From Arabidopsis thaliana (Eukaryota; Streptophyta; Magnoliopsida; Brassicales; Brassicaceae): DNA of 64,000 nucleotides. Of this stretch, positions 35,515 through 46,464 are shown piece by piece; position 1 is the stretch's first letter; every line of letters starts with the position of its first letter. A model generated the notes under the pieces. It worked only from the letters and a program-made list of their open reading frames with translations. It was not told the origin of the DNA and made no database searches. The stretch is taken from assembly GCF_000001735.4 (NCBI RefSeq), contig NC_003074.8, positions 4,960,101-5,024,100 of the forward strand. Reading direction: 5' to 3'. Both the position numbers and the translations under genes were made by a program.

Positions 35515-37511
35515 ATGGGTTCAAAGGATAACGCCATTTCTAATGACTCTGCATTAGTTTTATCGCTTCTTCTTCTTCTTCTTCTTCCCCTGCTTCACGA
35601 AGCAGCAGAAGGATGTGACATGTTCACGGGGCGGTGGGTGAAGGACGATTCTTACCCTCTCTACAATTCCTCCACGTGTCCGTTCATAAGACATGAGTTC
35701 TCTTGCCAGAGAAATGGACGGCCAGATCTCGATTACTCTACCTTCAGATGGCAGCCTCTTTCCTGCAAATTAGCAAGGTATCATCCATTCTTTATTTATT
35801 ACATACATTTTTATCTTTTCAAACTTTTTTTTTTGGGTGTCTAGCTATTGAACCAAGGTATCGTTATAGATATGACTATTTTTATTTTTTTACTTTTGAT
35901 TCATGATTTTGTTTTAATATATTCGTCGGTTTTTATTTGTTGAAATATGACATTACATTAGCGTTATAGGAGGACCACAATTTTTTGATTTGAAAGATAA
36001 ACGCAATAATAATTCAGCAGTGTGAAGAAATCTTGATTTGGTTCATATAATTACTTTTCAAGAAAGTTGAAAATGTTTAGAGATATTGTTTTTGTGTTTG
36101 TAAAATAAAGCACTTTTGAGTGAGCAACCAATGAGAAAAGAGAATGCTATTTATATAGTTGTTTGCTATAATTGAATGGTGTTTAGAATCTCCAAAATTG
36201 CACGAGATGAAAACGAACTTTTTTTGTCACAATATATGCCAAGTGGTGGATCCGGCGTGAGTTACACGCGCCGCCATTGAGATTAGGACAGCCACCAAAC
36301 TCTTCCTCATAAGAAGACATAAATTCCCCCACACTTGTGGGGACAGTAACTCAAATCTTTCGACGGTTCTGTCCTCCTGTTTCTTAAGTTAATTTCAATG
36401 CATGCCACCGACATAAAACGCCACCGTTTATATTGTTTGTTCTAGGTTCAATGGATTGCAGTTTTTGAAGAAAAACAAAGGGAAGAAGATTATGTTTGTT
36501 GGTGATTCTCTTAGTCTAAATCAATGGCAATCGTTGGCATGTATGCTTCATTCCTCTGTTCCAAATTCTACGTATACTTTAACCACACAAGGTAGTATAT
36601 CAACCTACACATTCAAGGTAGTTGTTATTACCAAATCTACACTTGTTTTGGTCAAGTTGAATAGAAAACCGGGATGAACTAAACCGGAGTGGTGAAAATT
36701 GCAGGAGTATGGACTGGAATTGAAGCTTGATAGGAATGTTTATCTAGTAGATATAGTTAGGGAGAAGATTGGGAGAGTTTTGAAGCTTGATTCGATCAAT
36801 GATGGAAAAAATTGGGTAGAGATGGATACATTGATTTTTAATACTTGGCATTGGTGGAGTCGGAGAGGTCCTGCACAACCGTACGTTCAAGTAACTCTGA
36901 ATTAATATGCTTTGTTTTTGGCTTAATTACATGCAATGTTCAAAGTTTGGATTTGTTTTGTTAATTTTGGCAGATGGGATTTGATTCAAATAGGGACTAA
37001 CGTTACAAAAGACATGGACCGTGTGGCCGCGTTTGAAATTGCGCTTGGGACTTGGGGGAAATGGGTCGATACCGTCTTAAATACTAAGAAAACTAGAGTC
37101 TTTTTTCAAGGAATTTCTCCATCTCATTACAAGTAAGTTGATTTTGTTGATTAAAAAGATGATCAACTAAAGAAACTTGTATTTAAAAAGTTGGCTTTGT
37201 TGTTTACCAGAGGAGTTCTGTGGGGCGAACCAGCGGCAAAGAGTTGCGTGGGACAGAAGGAACCACTTTTGGGGACAAAATATCCAGGAGGATTGCCAGC
37301 AGAAGTGGGAGTTTTGAAGAGAGCACTCGGGAAAATATCGAAACCGGTGACATTGCTAGACATTACGATGCTTTCGTTGCTTCGCAAAGATGCTCATCCT
37401 TCGGTTTACGGTCTAGGCGGGCGAAACTCCTCCGGTGACTGCAGCCACTGGTGTCTCTCTGGGGTACCGGATACTTGGAATGAGATTCTTTACAATTATA
37501 TGGTTGAGTAA
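35515..37511 (+). CDS. TBL41: Trichome birefringence-like wall polysaccharide O-acetyltransferase family protein
   Basis: Five exons: 35515-35777, 36446-36617, 36705-36880, 36974-37132, 37211-37511; 1071 nt, 356 aa. A leucine-run signal anchor (about 14-27, coded partly by a CTT repeat) is followed directly by the TBL/PMR5 N-terminal domain beginning with C-D-M-F-T-G-R-W. The esterase-like domain carries G107-D108-S109 (nucleophile Ser109) and the C-terminal D333-C-S-H336-W motif, so the Ser-His-Asp set is complete. Family members act in the Golgi and transfer acetyl groups to xylan, pectin, mannan or xyloglucan; which substrate this one uses is not visible. Start: the ATG at 35515 is the first in frame; the upstream frame opens only with TTG. 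Intron 1 is unusually long (668 bp) compared with the other introns. Probably At3g14850. Confidence 0.9.
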
Positions 37512-38040
37512 AAGAAATAAAATACGGAAACATCAATTATAGCATTTGTTATTGTGATTGATCATTTAAATCTGAATAAAAGGTCCGTTTCTGAATTTTG
37601 TAATCATACATAGGTTATTAGAATTAAAGAAATCGAATGATCAAGAAAAATAATTAATCTAAACCCTACCTCCGTGTAGTGTAAGTGAACACAATATGAA
37701 ACTGTATAGATCAAAACTTCTATAGCTAATTCATTTAGTAAGGTCGTTTTTCAACTGATCGATAGTTTGTCAACAAAGCACATTCCAATTATTAAAGTTT
37801 CAACCAAATCTCTACAATAATTCTATAAAAATGGAACTGAATGAAGTCAAGTTATTATCAAATTCGATCTTAAAAAATCATATTCGTATGAATGAAGTCA
37901 AGTTATTATCAAATTCGATCTTAAAAAATCATATTCGTATTCGTACTCTCTTTATCTCCATGCCAAACACATAGATTTTACTCTGTTCTATCATGAGCAC
38001 CTAATATTTTTGTAATGAATGTATCATGAGTTGAACAAAA
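37512..38040. other. Intergenic region between TBL41 and tRNA-Cys
   Basis: The region is AT-rich and holds the TBL41 3' flank and a perfect 51-bp tandem duplication at 37838-37939. I see nothing else. Confidence 0.7.
37838..37939 (+). repeat. Perfect 51-bp tandem duplication
   Basis: The unit starts TGAATGAAGTCAAGTT and ends TATTCGTA. The copies at 37838-37888 and 37889-37939 are identical, which points to a recent duplication. It lies about 100 bp upstream of the tRNA gene. Confidence 0.95.
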
Positions 38041-38112
38041 GGGTCCTTAGCTCAGTGGTAGAGCATTTGACTGCAGATCAAGAGGTCACCGGTTCGAACC
38101 CGGTAGGGCCCT
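38041..38112 (+). tRNA. tRNA-Cys (anticodon GCA)
   Basis: 72 nt, no intron. The seven-base acceptor stem GGGTCCT pairs with AGGGCCC (one G-U pair), followed by discriminator T, which is correct for cysteine. Anticodon loop CTGCAGA carries GCA at 38073-38075. The T arm reads ACCGG-TTCGAAC-CCGGT. Internal promoters: A box around 38048-38058, B box GGTTCGAACCC at 38091-38101. As usual for nuclear genes, CCA is not encoded. It serves cytosolic translation. Probably At3g14855. Confidence 0.97.
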
Positions 38113-38490
38113 TCATTTTTTTTTCCTTTTTTTTTTTTTGACTAAGATTCTTTACAATTATATATACTTTCTTAGGACCATGGTTAGCAAGGAACCTATC
38201 TCTAGCAGCCAAAGATCTATATATAGCAAGCAAGAATGTGTTAATAGCAAGTTAGTAACGAAGAGCCTGTTCTTGTGATCGTATAAGTTCATAATACATC
38301 AGATTTTCAGTCATGATTCATCAATCCTTCGTTACAAGAAAAGCCTTTAACCTCTTTTTCATCATCTGTGTAATAAGATTTTCTTAGTAACTAACAAAAA
38401 GAAAACATAAGGAATCTCCTCAAACCAAGGACAAAAGAAAGGGCACAACATACTCAGAAAAGGGTTCTAATGAGTATGTGATTTTACTTT
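38113..38490. other. Short region between tRNA-Cys and the NHL gene 3' end
   Basis: It contains the Pol III terminator and the 3' untranslated region of the minus-strand NHL gene. I see nothing else. Confidence 0.6.
38116..38139 (+). terminator. Pol III terminator T-runs of tRNA-Cys
   Basis: A run of nine T starts four bases after the tRNA, followed by CC and a second run of thirteen T, the normal RNA polymerase III stop signal. Confidence 0.8.
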
Positions 38491-40794
38491 CTAGAATCGA
38501 AATGGAGTTTCAGGTCCATACTTGCTGCTCCTCATGTTGTAATGATCAAACTTTGAACTATTACTGTACTCCACAGGCTTCACCGTATCTGATGGTGTTG
38601 GCTTTGGTTCTGTCTCGGTTGTTTTATCTCTATGACGACGCCTTGACCGCTCTTTATGGATCTTCGGTTGGGCAACCTCTCCCGAGGCATAGAACTGAGC
38701 ATAGTCCTGCCGTTTTGATGATGTCCGATGGTGCTTGGATGATGACAAAGTAGGGTCCTTCATTACACTACTTGATCTTAGCTTTGGCGTCTTATGTTCA
38801 GGGTAACTATCATCAGCTTTAGGTAAGTGAGCATGTCGGGATTCTGAGATTGGTGCTGGGGCAGTATGCCTTTGGACTCGAGGTGGTTCTTGTTCGTCTT
38901 CAGGCATTATGAGTCTATCTTTTAATGGCCTTAGATTGGGGTTGGTTTGGAATCGGGCTGGAACTAGGTGGCTGGTTATAAACTCGAGAGCAAGTTTGCA
39001 GAGATCAGTAAGGAGTTGCCCAAATGATGGCCAACCAGGTTCTTCCTTGGTTATTGTTTTCTCATGGACAGGCCGGGAGAGTTTCTCTTTTCCTGGATGC
39101 TCTTCTTCATAGCTGGTTTCTGATCCTACCTGCTGTAAGATAAAACAGAAATTGTTGTTGTTTGTAGCATATGGTTGATGAGAAGCGAAAAGGCACGAAA
39201 GAGAAGAGATAGAAATTTACCGTCTTTGAGAAGAAAGAATTTCCAAAGCCCTGCTGGAGCATACAAGTAGCATAACCAATGAGAACAGCACCAATAACCA
39301 AGAGTATATCTGCACCGAATGTAAGCACGCAATGATCTTCTGTTAACACTCTCAAATCCACCCCTAAACAGAGTGTATGCAAAATGATCTATGTAGTGGG
39401 AAGAGGTGTTTTTGACTTCTTACCAGTTAGAGAGATTGAGCTATCATCTTGATAGTCACAGTCCTCTTCACTGAGAGAGATTTGGCGAAGAGCCGCATTT
39501 CCTCTATCGATGACCAGCAACGAGCAGGTAGGCCGAACATATACGACATCAAAATCATTTGAGAACTTTGCATCCTCACTTGGCCCATCTCTATACCCAG
39601 CTATATTTGATTTTCCCCCAGCTATCGTAGTAACACCTGTAACAAAAATGTTTCAGACTCTTAAGAACACAATTCTTCTCAGTTTAATTATATTTTTCAA
39701 CAACAAGCAACCATTTCAGTTTTTGAGTGCTGATGTAAGTAAAACCTATAGAAAACTTGTATACCTGAATCACCAATCTTTCGGATGGCGAGATTCAAAG
39801 TATCAGCGACATAAACGTTCCCTTTGTCATCCATTGTAACGCCTCTCGGATGGTTAAAACGAGCCTCACTCGGTTTTCCATCTGCATGCCCTGTTTTTCC
39901 TTGAAAAGATCCAGCCACCAATCTTCCCCTGCTGTCTGCCCACAAGTACATAGATTATAAACAAAGTCATAAAAACCTCCAACACTAAAAAAGAAAGAGA
40001 AAATCAAATGTTTCATATATAGTATAAAGAACCAGAATATTGAAGTAAAATAGAAAATGTAATGCTACAAGCCAAGATCATCAAAAGATCACAGTAGTAT
40101 CGTTAGTGTATCAAGTATAATCTGCGATGGCATGTGTATATGATTGGATGTACTTAAAACTGCAAAAACTAAGTCATAAAGAAGAGAACTTGTGGAGAAC
40201 GAAGTTTTACACTGAGACAAGGGAGGAGTGATTTTCATGATGTTGCTATTAAGTTCATCAACAGCATAAAGTTCTCCATCATCAGAAACTCGAATCTTGT
40301 AAGGAACAACACCAATATCGTTTCCTTCCACAACAGTTTCGACCAAGTAACCATTCTCAAACTGAAGAACATTAGTGTCTGCACCACAAGTAGCAGTTAG
40401 AGAAAGAAACATCAAAACCAAGTTTATGAACAACAAACAATCAAGGCGACCAAATTCAGTCGTACTAATTGAGAATTTACCTGATTGGGATAATTTAGAG
40501 GATGATCCAGTAGTCCACTTGAGAACCGATGACATGTGCTTAATCAAGGAACCTAAATTCAATTTACAACAATTGACATAAAAAACCAGAAATTGAAGAG
40601 TGAATTCACTAAGAAAGTGAGTGAAGCAGATAGATCAAAGCAACGAAGTTAAGTATGGTAAAGTTACCAGAAGGAGCAGCTTGAGCTTGAAATGGAAAGG
40701 AGTGAAGAGTAAAGAAGATCCATAAAGTGAAGAAAGTATTGAAAGAAGAACAAGTAAAGCTCTCAGCGTTTAGAAGAATCTGAGATTTGCCCAT
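38491..40794 (-). CDS. NHL-repeat membrane protein
   Basis: Seven exons on the minus strand: 40794-40668, 40552-40481, 40378-40211, 39935-39765, 39636-39424, 39309-39221, 39132-38491; 1482 nt, 493 aa. The N-terminus has a hydrophobic signal segment (about 18-40) ending QAQAAPSG. Residues about 68-260 contain NHL repeats: KIRVSDDGELYAVDELNSNI, GVTMDDKGNVYVADTLNLAI and a third ending DRGNAALRQI, which form a beta-propeller. A membrane helix (ILLVIGAVLIGYATCML) follows, then a basic, Ser/Pro-rich tail of about 200 residues, so the propeller faces the lumen or outside and the tail the cytosol. An in-frame ATG seven codons upstream (40815) is an alternative start. The last acceptor is a tandem CAGCAG, giving proteins that differ by one Gln. 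NHL proteins bind diverse partners, so function is unknown. Probably At3g14860. Confidence 0.87.
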
Positions 40795-42180
40795 CTCTTT
40801 CTCTGTATCTTCCAAAAGTACAATTTTATGTTGGAATCGAACCCTAGTAGAGGCGATTCACATCTTCCAACACACCACAACACCAACTGATAGAATGAAA
40901 CCAATTTGCAGATGACAACAGATTTTTTTCTTTTCTTTTTTGAAAGTAAGAAAAGAAATTGTGTAACGAACATAAAGTTACCTTATTGGGTTACTCGTGT
41001 TTTTTATGGGCCTTATAATAGGCCCATTAAGGTTCTTACCTTTCAATACGCCCATTTAGTGAGTGCTAAATCCTTTATACTCACTGCCACTGGGCCACTA
41101 GAAGTCTTGAATACTAAAAGACAAAACTAAAGTAAAGAAACAAAAAAAAAAAAGCCGATCAGATCAGAAGCACTTCTACGACATGTCCAATCGCATCAAT
41201 ACCTTTTTCTTGTCTGTTTCAAAATAAGGTAAATAAATTATATGCAACTTTATAGTATGTGAATAGTCGTTAATACATAATAAAAAAATCAAGAATAGTC
41301 GTGAATAGAGAAAATCCTTTTTATCAAATCCATACTCTCATAGGCTCATAGCTCTCAATTCTTGGTTTGAAATTGAAATCGAATTGTCTCTCAAGCTTTT
41401 TACTTTCCGTTAAACACGGACAATTAACTCACTTTGTACTAACTGATAAAATTACATGCATATGCCACTCCATCACTGCATCAGTGCATTGTATTCATAA
41501 CTCGTACAAATATAACTGGAATGATGTATTCTCACGATTTCTATATTTATAAAGTTTGCATTTAAAGCCCACCAAGACTAATTTGGTTTACTTATTGCTT
41601 ATAAGATGATTCAAACTTTGGACTTAGCAATTTTCAATCTTGATTTTGCTTTCATCGATAGGACAACTGTACTTATTGAGTTGCTTCACGTATTTAGTGA
41701 AAGCTAATACTGCTATTCAGCTGTCTTTTATGCAACTTGACAAATAATTTAAGAGTCTTATTTTATTTTTGTTCAACATTTAAGAGTCTTATTTAAAAAC
41801 AAAAGAACTTATAGAGAATGAACTTACATAATTCTCGTTTGATTAAATAAACATCAAGGCAGTTAAATACGGAACTAAAGAAGGGTTAACAAATAGAAAG
41901 CGTTTTCAGGAGAATGTGGGAAATGGTTACACTTTTTTTTTAATTTGCCACGTGTCTTTCATCTATCTCACTCATACCGGACGGACCGGTCTTCGCGTAC
42001 GTACGCAATAACAGCTTCCAAGTAGTTTCATTCCCAACCCAAACCGTGTGATTTTGCGTTCTGTCTGAACATCTTATTCCCTGACATACCGAGAACACCC
42101 CTACTTCCTTTTCGACGTTTCTTGGAGTAAAGTAGCAATGTCGGTGTAAATGTCCCTTTACCATGAGGGTATTTACGTAA
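40795..42180. promoter_or_regulatory. Divergent intergenic region between the NHL and DUF641 genes
   Basis: On the left is the NHL promoter, with a palindromic pair of site-II (TGGGCC) elements at 41006-41027 and further GGGCCA/GCCCA motifs at 41051 and 41092. A short duplication TTTAAGAGTCTTATTT lies at about 41748 and 41779. A CACGTG G-box at 41949 lies near the DUF641 gene's likely promoter. I see no gene. Confidence 0.5.
41006..41027. promoter_or_regulatory. Palindromic site-II (TCP-type) element pair
   Basis: ATGGGCCT and AGGCCCAT are perfect inverted arms around TATAAT. GGCCCA elements are bound by TCP factors in promoters of housekeeping and ribosomal genes. The pair lies about 210 bp upstream of the NHL gene start. 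Confidence 0.55.
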
Positions 42181-44070
42181 ATCTATGTCCTTTGAACTTC
42201 CCTAGGCTCACCCTTCTCTGTCATTTATTACTCTCTTCTCCTCTCCTACGACTCTCTCTCTCAGTCACTCTAAAGCCTTTTTCCCCTCTTCTCATTCTCG
42301 AGCTCCGGACTTGTCTTGAAACCGTGAAGGAATCTGTATCTTTTGTATGTTACCCATTTTATTGTCGTTAAGAATCAATTTAGAGGCAAAACGCCGAGAG
42401 GTTTGCCCGGGAGAGTGTTTTTACATCGATCAGGTTGGTTAGCTAATCAATATTTATTAATTATCATCTTTTGTTCTTCTGAATGATTTCGTCTTCATTG
42501 TTATTCTGCAGTTTCTTATATTCTCATTTTCAATCAAATGAATATATCATTGTGACTTGTGAATGCTCTTACAATCCCATCATTCATACCAATAATGCCA
42601 TGGTCAAGCATTCACATCAGCTTGAATATTAGTCTCATATTGGTTCTGTGTTTATCCTTTTTCCTTTGGTAGGTAGTGATTTATAATTTCATATGATTGA
42701 TTTGATCTGCAGGGTTTAAGCAGAGGTTGGTTTGTCATTTCGCCAGTTTGCTTCTTCAAATTCACTCTACGATGAAGTGAGAACAACAAACAAAACATAG
42801 ATAAGATAGAGACCTTGGAACTGTTGGAAGGTAAATTCAATACAATCTTTTTAAATGAACTTTGCTTCTAAAGTTGTATTAAACCCTGAGAACCATATTA
42901 ATTTAGACCTTCTGGAGTAATACTGGTTATGTTGCTGAGTTTATTATCACTCTTTAACATAACTCTTCTCATTAGTTTTCCTTTAATCCGTGTGCTTTAT
43001 GGTCTAAGCTCTAGTGAAATAGAGAAATATGGTTGTTTTGTGAGTAGCTTGTGACTGTACTAAATGTTAGGTAGCTATATTTGGCTTTGAGGCTGTCTTA
43101 CTTTTTTTTCAAATGAGTGGAATCAAATGACCATTTAAGAGAATCATATACATAGAGACATGTGTGTATTTGTGTGTGGGGGCACTTTTATGTTCTTGGA
43201 TTCTAGTTTAACTGATTTGGTTTGTAGCAATTATGAATCCTGAATACTCTAATCCTTTTATCAGTGTCCCATAATTGTAAACTTATGAACAACTTTGAGT
43301 ATATATATGTATTTAAACTCATTAGTTCTTTTTGTATTCACTTTCGCACTTTTTTCTTGACTGTTCCTTTTCAGAAAAAAGTTGAATAGAAAATAAGAAC
43401 GAGGGGTGTTGAATTATTTGCATGTGTCATGTGTTCTGCAGATAAACCCATTTGGGTGTTATTTTTATTATATGTTGTTTTCTCACTTTTGTTTGATTCT
43501 ATAGCAGCACAATTTGACTAAATAGCCCCACACACATATATAGCAAAAGATTTCAGAACATTAATAAGAAAGCAAAAAAGTTGATCGGTTCATGAAAAGA
43601 AATGGTACTACACACGCAAGTTGTTTATTCTTCTTCCTTGGACATTTCTTGATTGTTTATTCCTTGTAAATTAAAACATTTTTTTCATTTATATATGAAC
43701 CACATTGTCCCCACAACTCTGGCTGAATCTTTAAGCTGTATCCACTAGATAATCTAAGCATGTATGTCTCTCTTTCTCTCTGTGTGTATATATATTTATT
43801 GCAAACATCTCCCTCCTTTCCTTTGTGACCAAAAGTGTAGTGCGAACCATTTGTGAAACAATCTCTTCAAGCTTCTTGTCTGCTCTTCATCTTTTTTTGT
43901 TGTTTTAACCAAAGAAGTCTACAAAGTGAAGCTCTATTAATGGTCCTAGATCTAATTTTGCTTTTACTTTTCTCTTTTTGTTCGATATAGACATTGTTAC
44001 AAGTCCTATTCATCCACTTCTTCACTTTTTTTTTTGTTATCTTACTAAAGCATTGGTGATGAATCTGCAG
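42181..44070 (+). other. Long spliced 5' leader of the DUF641 gene
   Basis: A CT-rich leader (about 42210-42300) suggests the transcription start. Probable noncoding exons end at 42433 (CGATCAG|GTTGGT) and span 42713-42830 (TCTGCAG|GG to TTGGAAG|GTAAAT). A third intron-like stretch of 1240 bp runs to the acceptor CTGCAG at 44065-44070. The middle exon carries a two-codon uORF ATG AAG TGA at 42771-42779. These are predictions from splice motifs only. Confidence 0.5.
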
Positions 44071-45486
44071 ATGGAGTCTGTGAAACCATTGGATGTTGTT
44101 TCTTCAGGAAAAGGAAAACTCAGACGCACATTTGCTAAAGTCATCAACATGAAAAAGCTAACCGGTGTTGTTCCAGAAGGTAACAACAAGGTTGAAAGAG
44201 TGAAGAAGAGCCAAGAAAAGGTGAAGTTGGATAAAGATTTAGCAAAGAATGCTGCAAATCTGTCTGAGTCCTTTGACAAGCTGGAGGAAGAGTATGAGAA
44301 AAGACTGGCCATGGAGGCTCTTCTTGCAAAGCTGTTTGCTACGATTTCTTCGATAAAATCTGGTTATGCGCAGTTGCAGTATGCTCAGTCTCCTTATGAT
44401 CCAAATGGGATTCAGAAAGCAGATAACTTGGTAGTAGCAGAGCTGAAGACATTATCAGAGCTGAAACAGAGTTTCTTGAAGAAACAGCTTGATCCTAATC
44501 CTGATAGAACTCTTGTTCTTGCGGAGATTCAAGAGCTAAGAAGCGTCTTAAAGACTTATGAGATCATGGGGAAGAAGCTGGAGTGTCAGTTAAAGCTCAA
44601 AGACTCTGAGATCATATTTCTCAAAGAAAAGTTTCAAGAATCCATGACTCAGAACAAGTTGATGGAGAAGAGATTAAACCAAAGTGGCCAACTTTGCAAT
44701 CCATTGGATCATAATCTTCATCTATCGGCGGTAAGTTCGACCCATTTCGTTACTTATCTGCACCACACTGTCAAATCCATCCGAGGATTCGTCAAGTTGA
44801 TGGTTGAGCAGATGAAACTCGCTGCTTGGGACATCGATATGGCTGCTGAGTTAATTCAGCCTGATGTACTCTATTACAAGCAAGACCACAAGTGTTTTGC
44901 CTTGGAGCATTATGTCTGCAAGATAATGCTTGAAGCTTTTCAACTACCTTACTTCTCAAACGAATCATCGAAGAAGACGAGCAGAGAAGACAAAGCAATG
45001 TTCTTTGAGAGATTCACAGAGCTTAGATCGATGAAACCAAGAGAGTATTTAGCATCTCGGCCTAAATCAAGATTGGCTAAGTTTTGCAGAACTAAGTATT
45101 TGCAGCTCATACATCCAAAGATGGAGCAGGCATTCTTCGGACATTTGCATCAAAGAAACCAAGTCACTGCAGGGGAGTTTCCAGAGACGAGCTTGTGCAC
45201 TGCGTTTCTCGAAATGGCGAAAAGGGTTTGGCTTTTACATTGCCTTGCTTTCTCCTTCGATCCTGAAGCTTCAATCTTTCAAGTATCTAGAGGTTGCAGA
45301 TTCTCCGAAGTGTACATGAAGAGCGTGTCGGAGGAAGCGTTTTTCTCACCGGAGCAAGAAGAAAGCTCGTCGGAAACTGAACCGGGGGTTGCGTTTACGG
45401 TTGTTCCTGGGTTTAGAATTGGGAAAACGACGATACAATGTGAGGTCTACCTCTCGCGTTCATGTCAACGCCGTCAGAGCAGATAG
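44071..45486 (+). CDS. DUF641 / GIL1-IRKI-like coiled-coil protein
   Basis: One coding exon of 1416 nt, 471 aa, starting at the ATG immediately after a CAG acceptor; four extra in-frame codons upstream (MNLQ) would be used only without that splice. After a basic N-terminus the protein has the DUF641 region (about 70-200), with EEEYEKRLAMEALLAKLFATISSIKSGYAQLQYAQSPYD-type sequence followed by coiled coils. A conserved C-terminal domain shared with the GIL1 and IRKI family (PREYLASRP, AKFCRTKYLQLIHPKME, FLEMAKRVWLLHCLAFSFDP) makes up the second half, ending in a basic tail. GIL1 acts in light-dependent gravitropism; whether this member does is unknown. No membrane segment or signal is seen, so it is likely cytosolic or nuclear. 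Probably At3g14870. Confidence 0.87.
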   Translation: MESVKPLDVVSSGKGKLRRTFAKVINMKKLTGVVPEGNNKVERVKKSQEKVKLDKDLAKNAANLSESFDKLEEEYEKRLAMEALLAKLFATISSIKSGYAQLQYAQSPYDPNGIQKADNLVVAELKTLSELKQSFLKKQLDPNPDRTLVLAEIQELRSVLKTYEIMGKKLECQLKLKDSEIIFLKEKFQESMTQNKLMEKRLNQSGQLCNPLDHNLHLSAVSSTHFVTYLHHTVKSIRGFVKLMVEQMKLAAWDIDMAAELIQPDVLYYKQDHKCFALEHYVCKIMLEAFQLPYFSNESSKKTSREDKAMFFERFTELRSMKPREYLASRPKSRLAKFCRTKYLQLIHPKMEQAFFGHLHQRNQVTAGEFPETSLCTAFLEMAKRVWLLHCLAFSFDPEASIFQVSRGCRFSEVYMKSVSEEAFFSPEQEESSSETEPGVAFTVVPGFRIGKTTIQCEVYLSRSCQRRQSR

Positions 45487-46464
45487 ATTCCGGTGATGAC
45501 GTCACAGGGGTATTAGGGTAATTTATCTTGGGGAACTTTTTGGGGGTAGGAAAATATATGAGAGAAAATTTGTTGACCGTTGGATTAAGAGAAGAGGCAA
45601 GTATGTATGTTGCTTGTTGAGATTTATGGTTTTTATTTTTATCTTTGTCAATATTAGAGCAGAGAGAGAGTCAGAAGCATCTCTTAGCTGTTTTCCATCA
45701 AATTATTAGATGTTGTCACTACCTTATATCATATGTAAATTATTCGTAATAATTAGTAACTATTGCTATTTTCATTATTCGTGTTATGTTGTAGTTGATA
45801 GTATAATATGATATCAATATCATAGTAGTGAATCAAAGAAGAATGTACATATGATTAAAGTGAGTAATTCTTGTATGAGTGGAATGGAGATATCAGATAT
45901 CTTCTAAAAGTGATTTCGAATCATGGACTTGTAAAATTTTTCTTAATTTTTGACTTTTTGATGACCAATTCCTCTATTTATTTATTTATTTCCACAACCG
46001 ACCAAATATTTTCAGATAATATACTCTGATGGGTCCATTGTATTTTGGGCCAAAAAGCAGTCCTCTATTTTATCAGGATCAGTGGGAATTGACTCGGTTT
46101 TGTTCTACTTGTAATGGGTTATGACAAACTGAGACCAAACCAGCCATTTTACCCCTGCATTCTTATTACAAAACGGCCAATGTTATATTGTCAACTGAAA
46201 TAGTTGAGAAATACAGTTTACAAAAATTTGGCACCTAAAAAGAGATTGAAACATTCTACAAAGCGATAAAACTTTACTTTATCTTTGACCGGACAATAAA
46301 TGATAGGCATTTCTAGAATTTTAGGAAAAAAATGAAAAAAAATCAAAATGTGAACGTTGATACAATAAGAAAGTCGGTGAACAAAAAAAAGATAATATAA
46401 AAGCATAATATAGACAATATAAAAATTGGTTCGACCATCCCAAACACTACGGAGGACCCAAAAT
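45487..46464. other. Intergenic region between DUF641 and DOG1-like genes
   Basis: It holds the DUF641 3' untranslated region, then AT-rich sequence with a GGGCCA motif near 46047. I see no gene. Confidence 0.6.
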
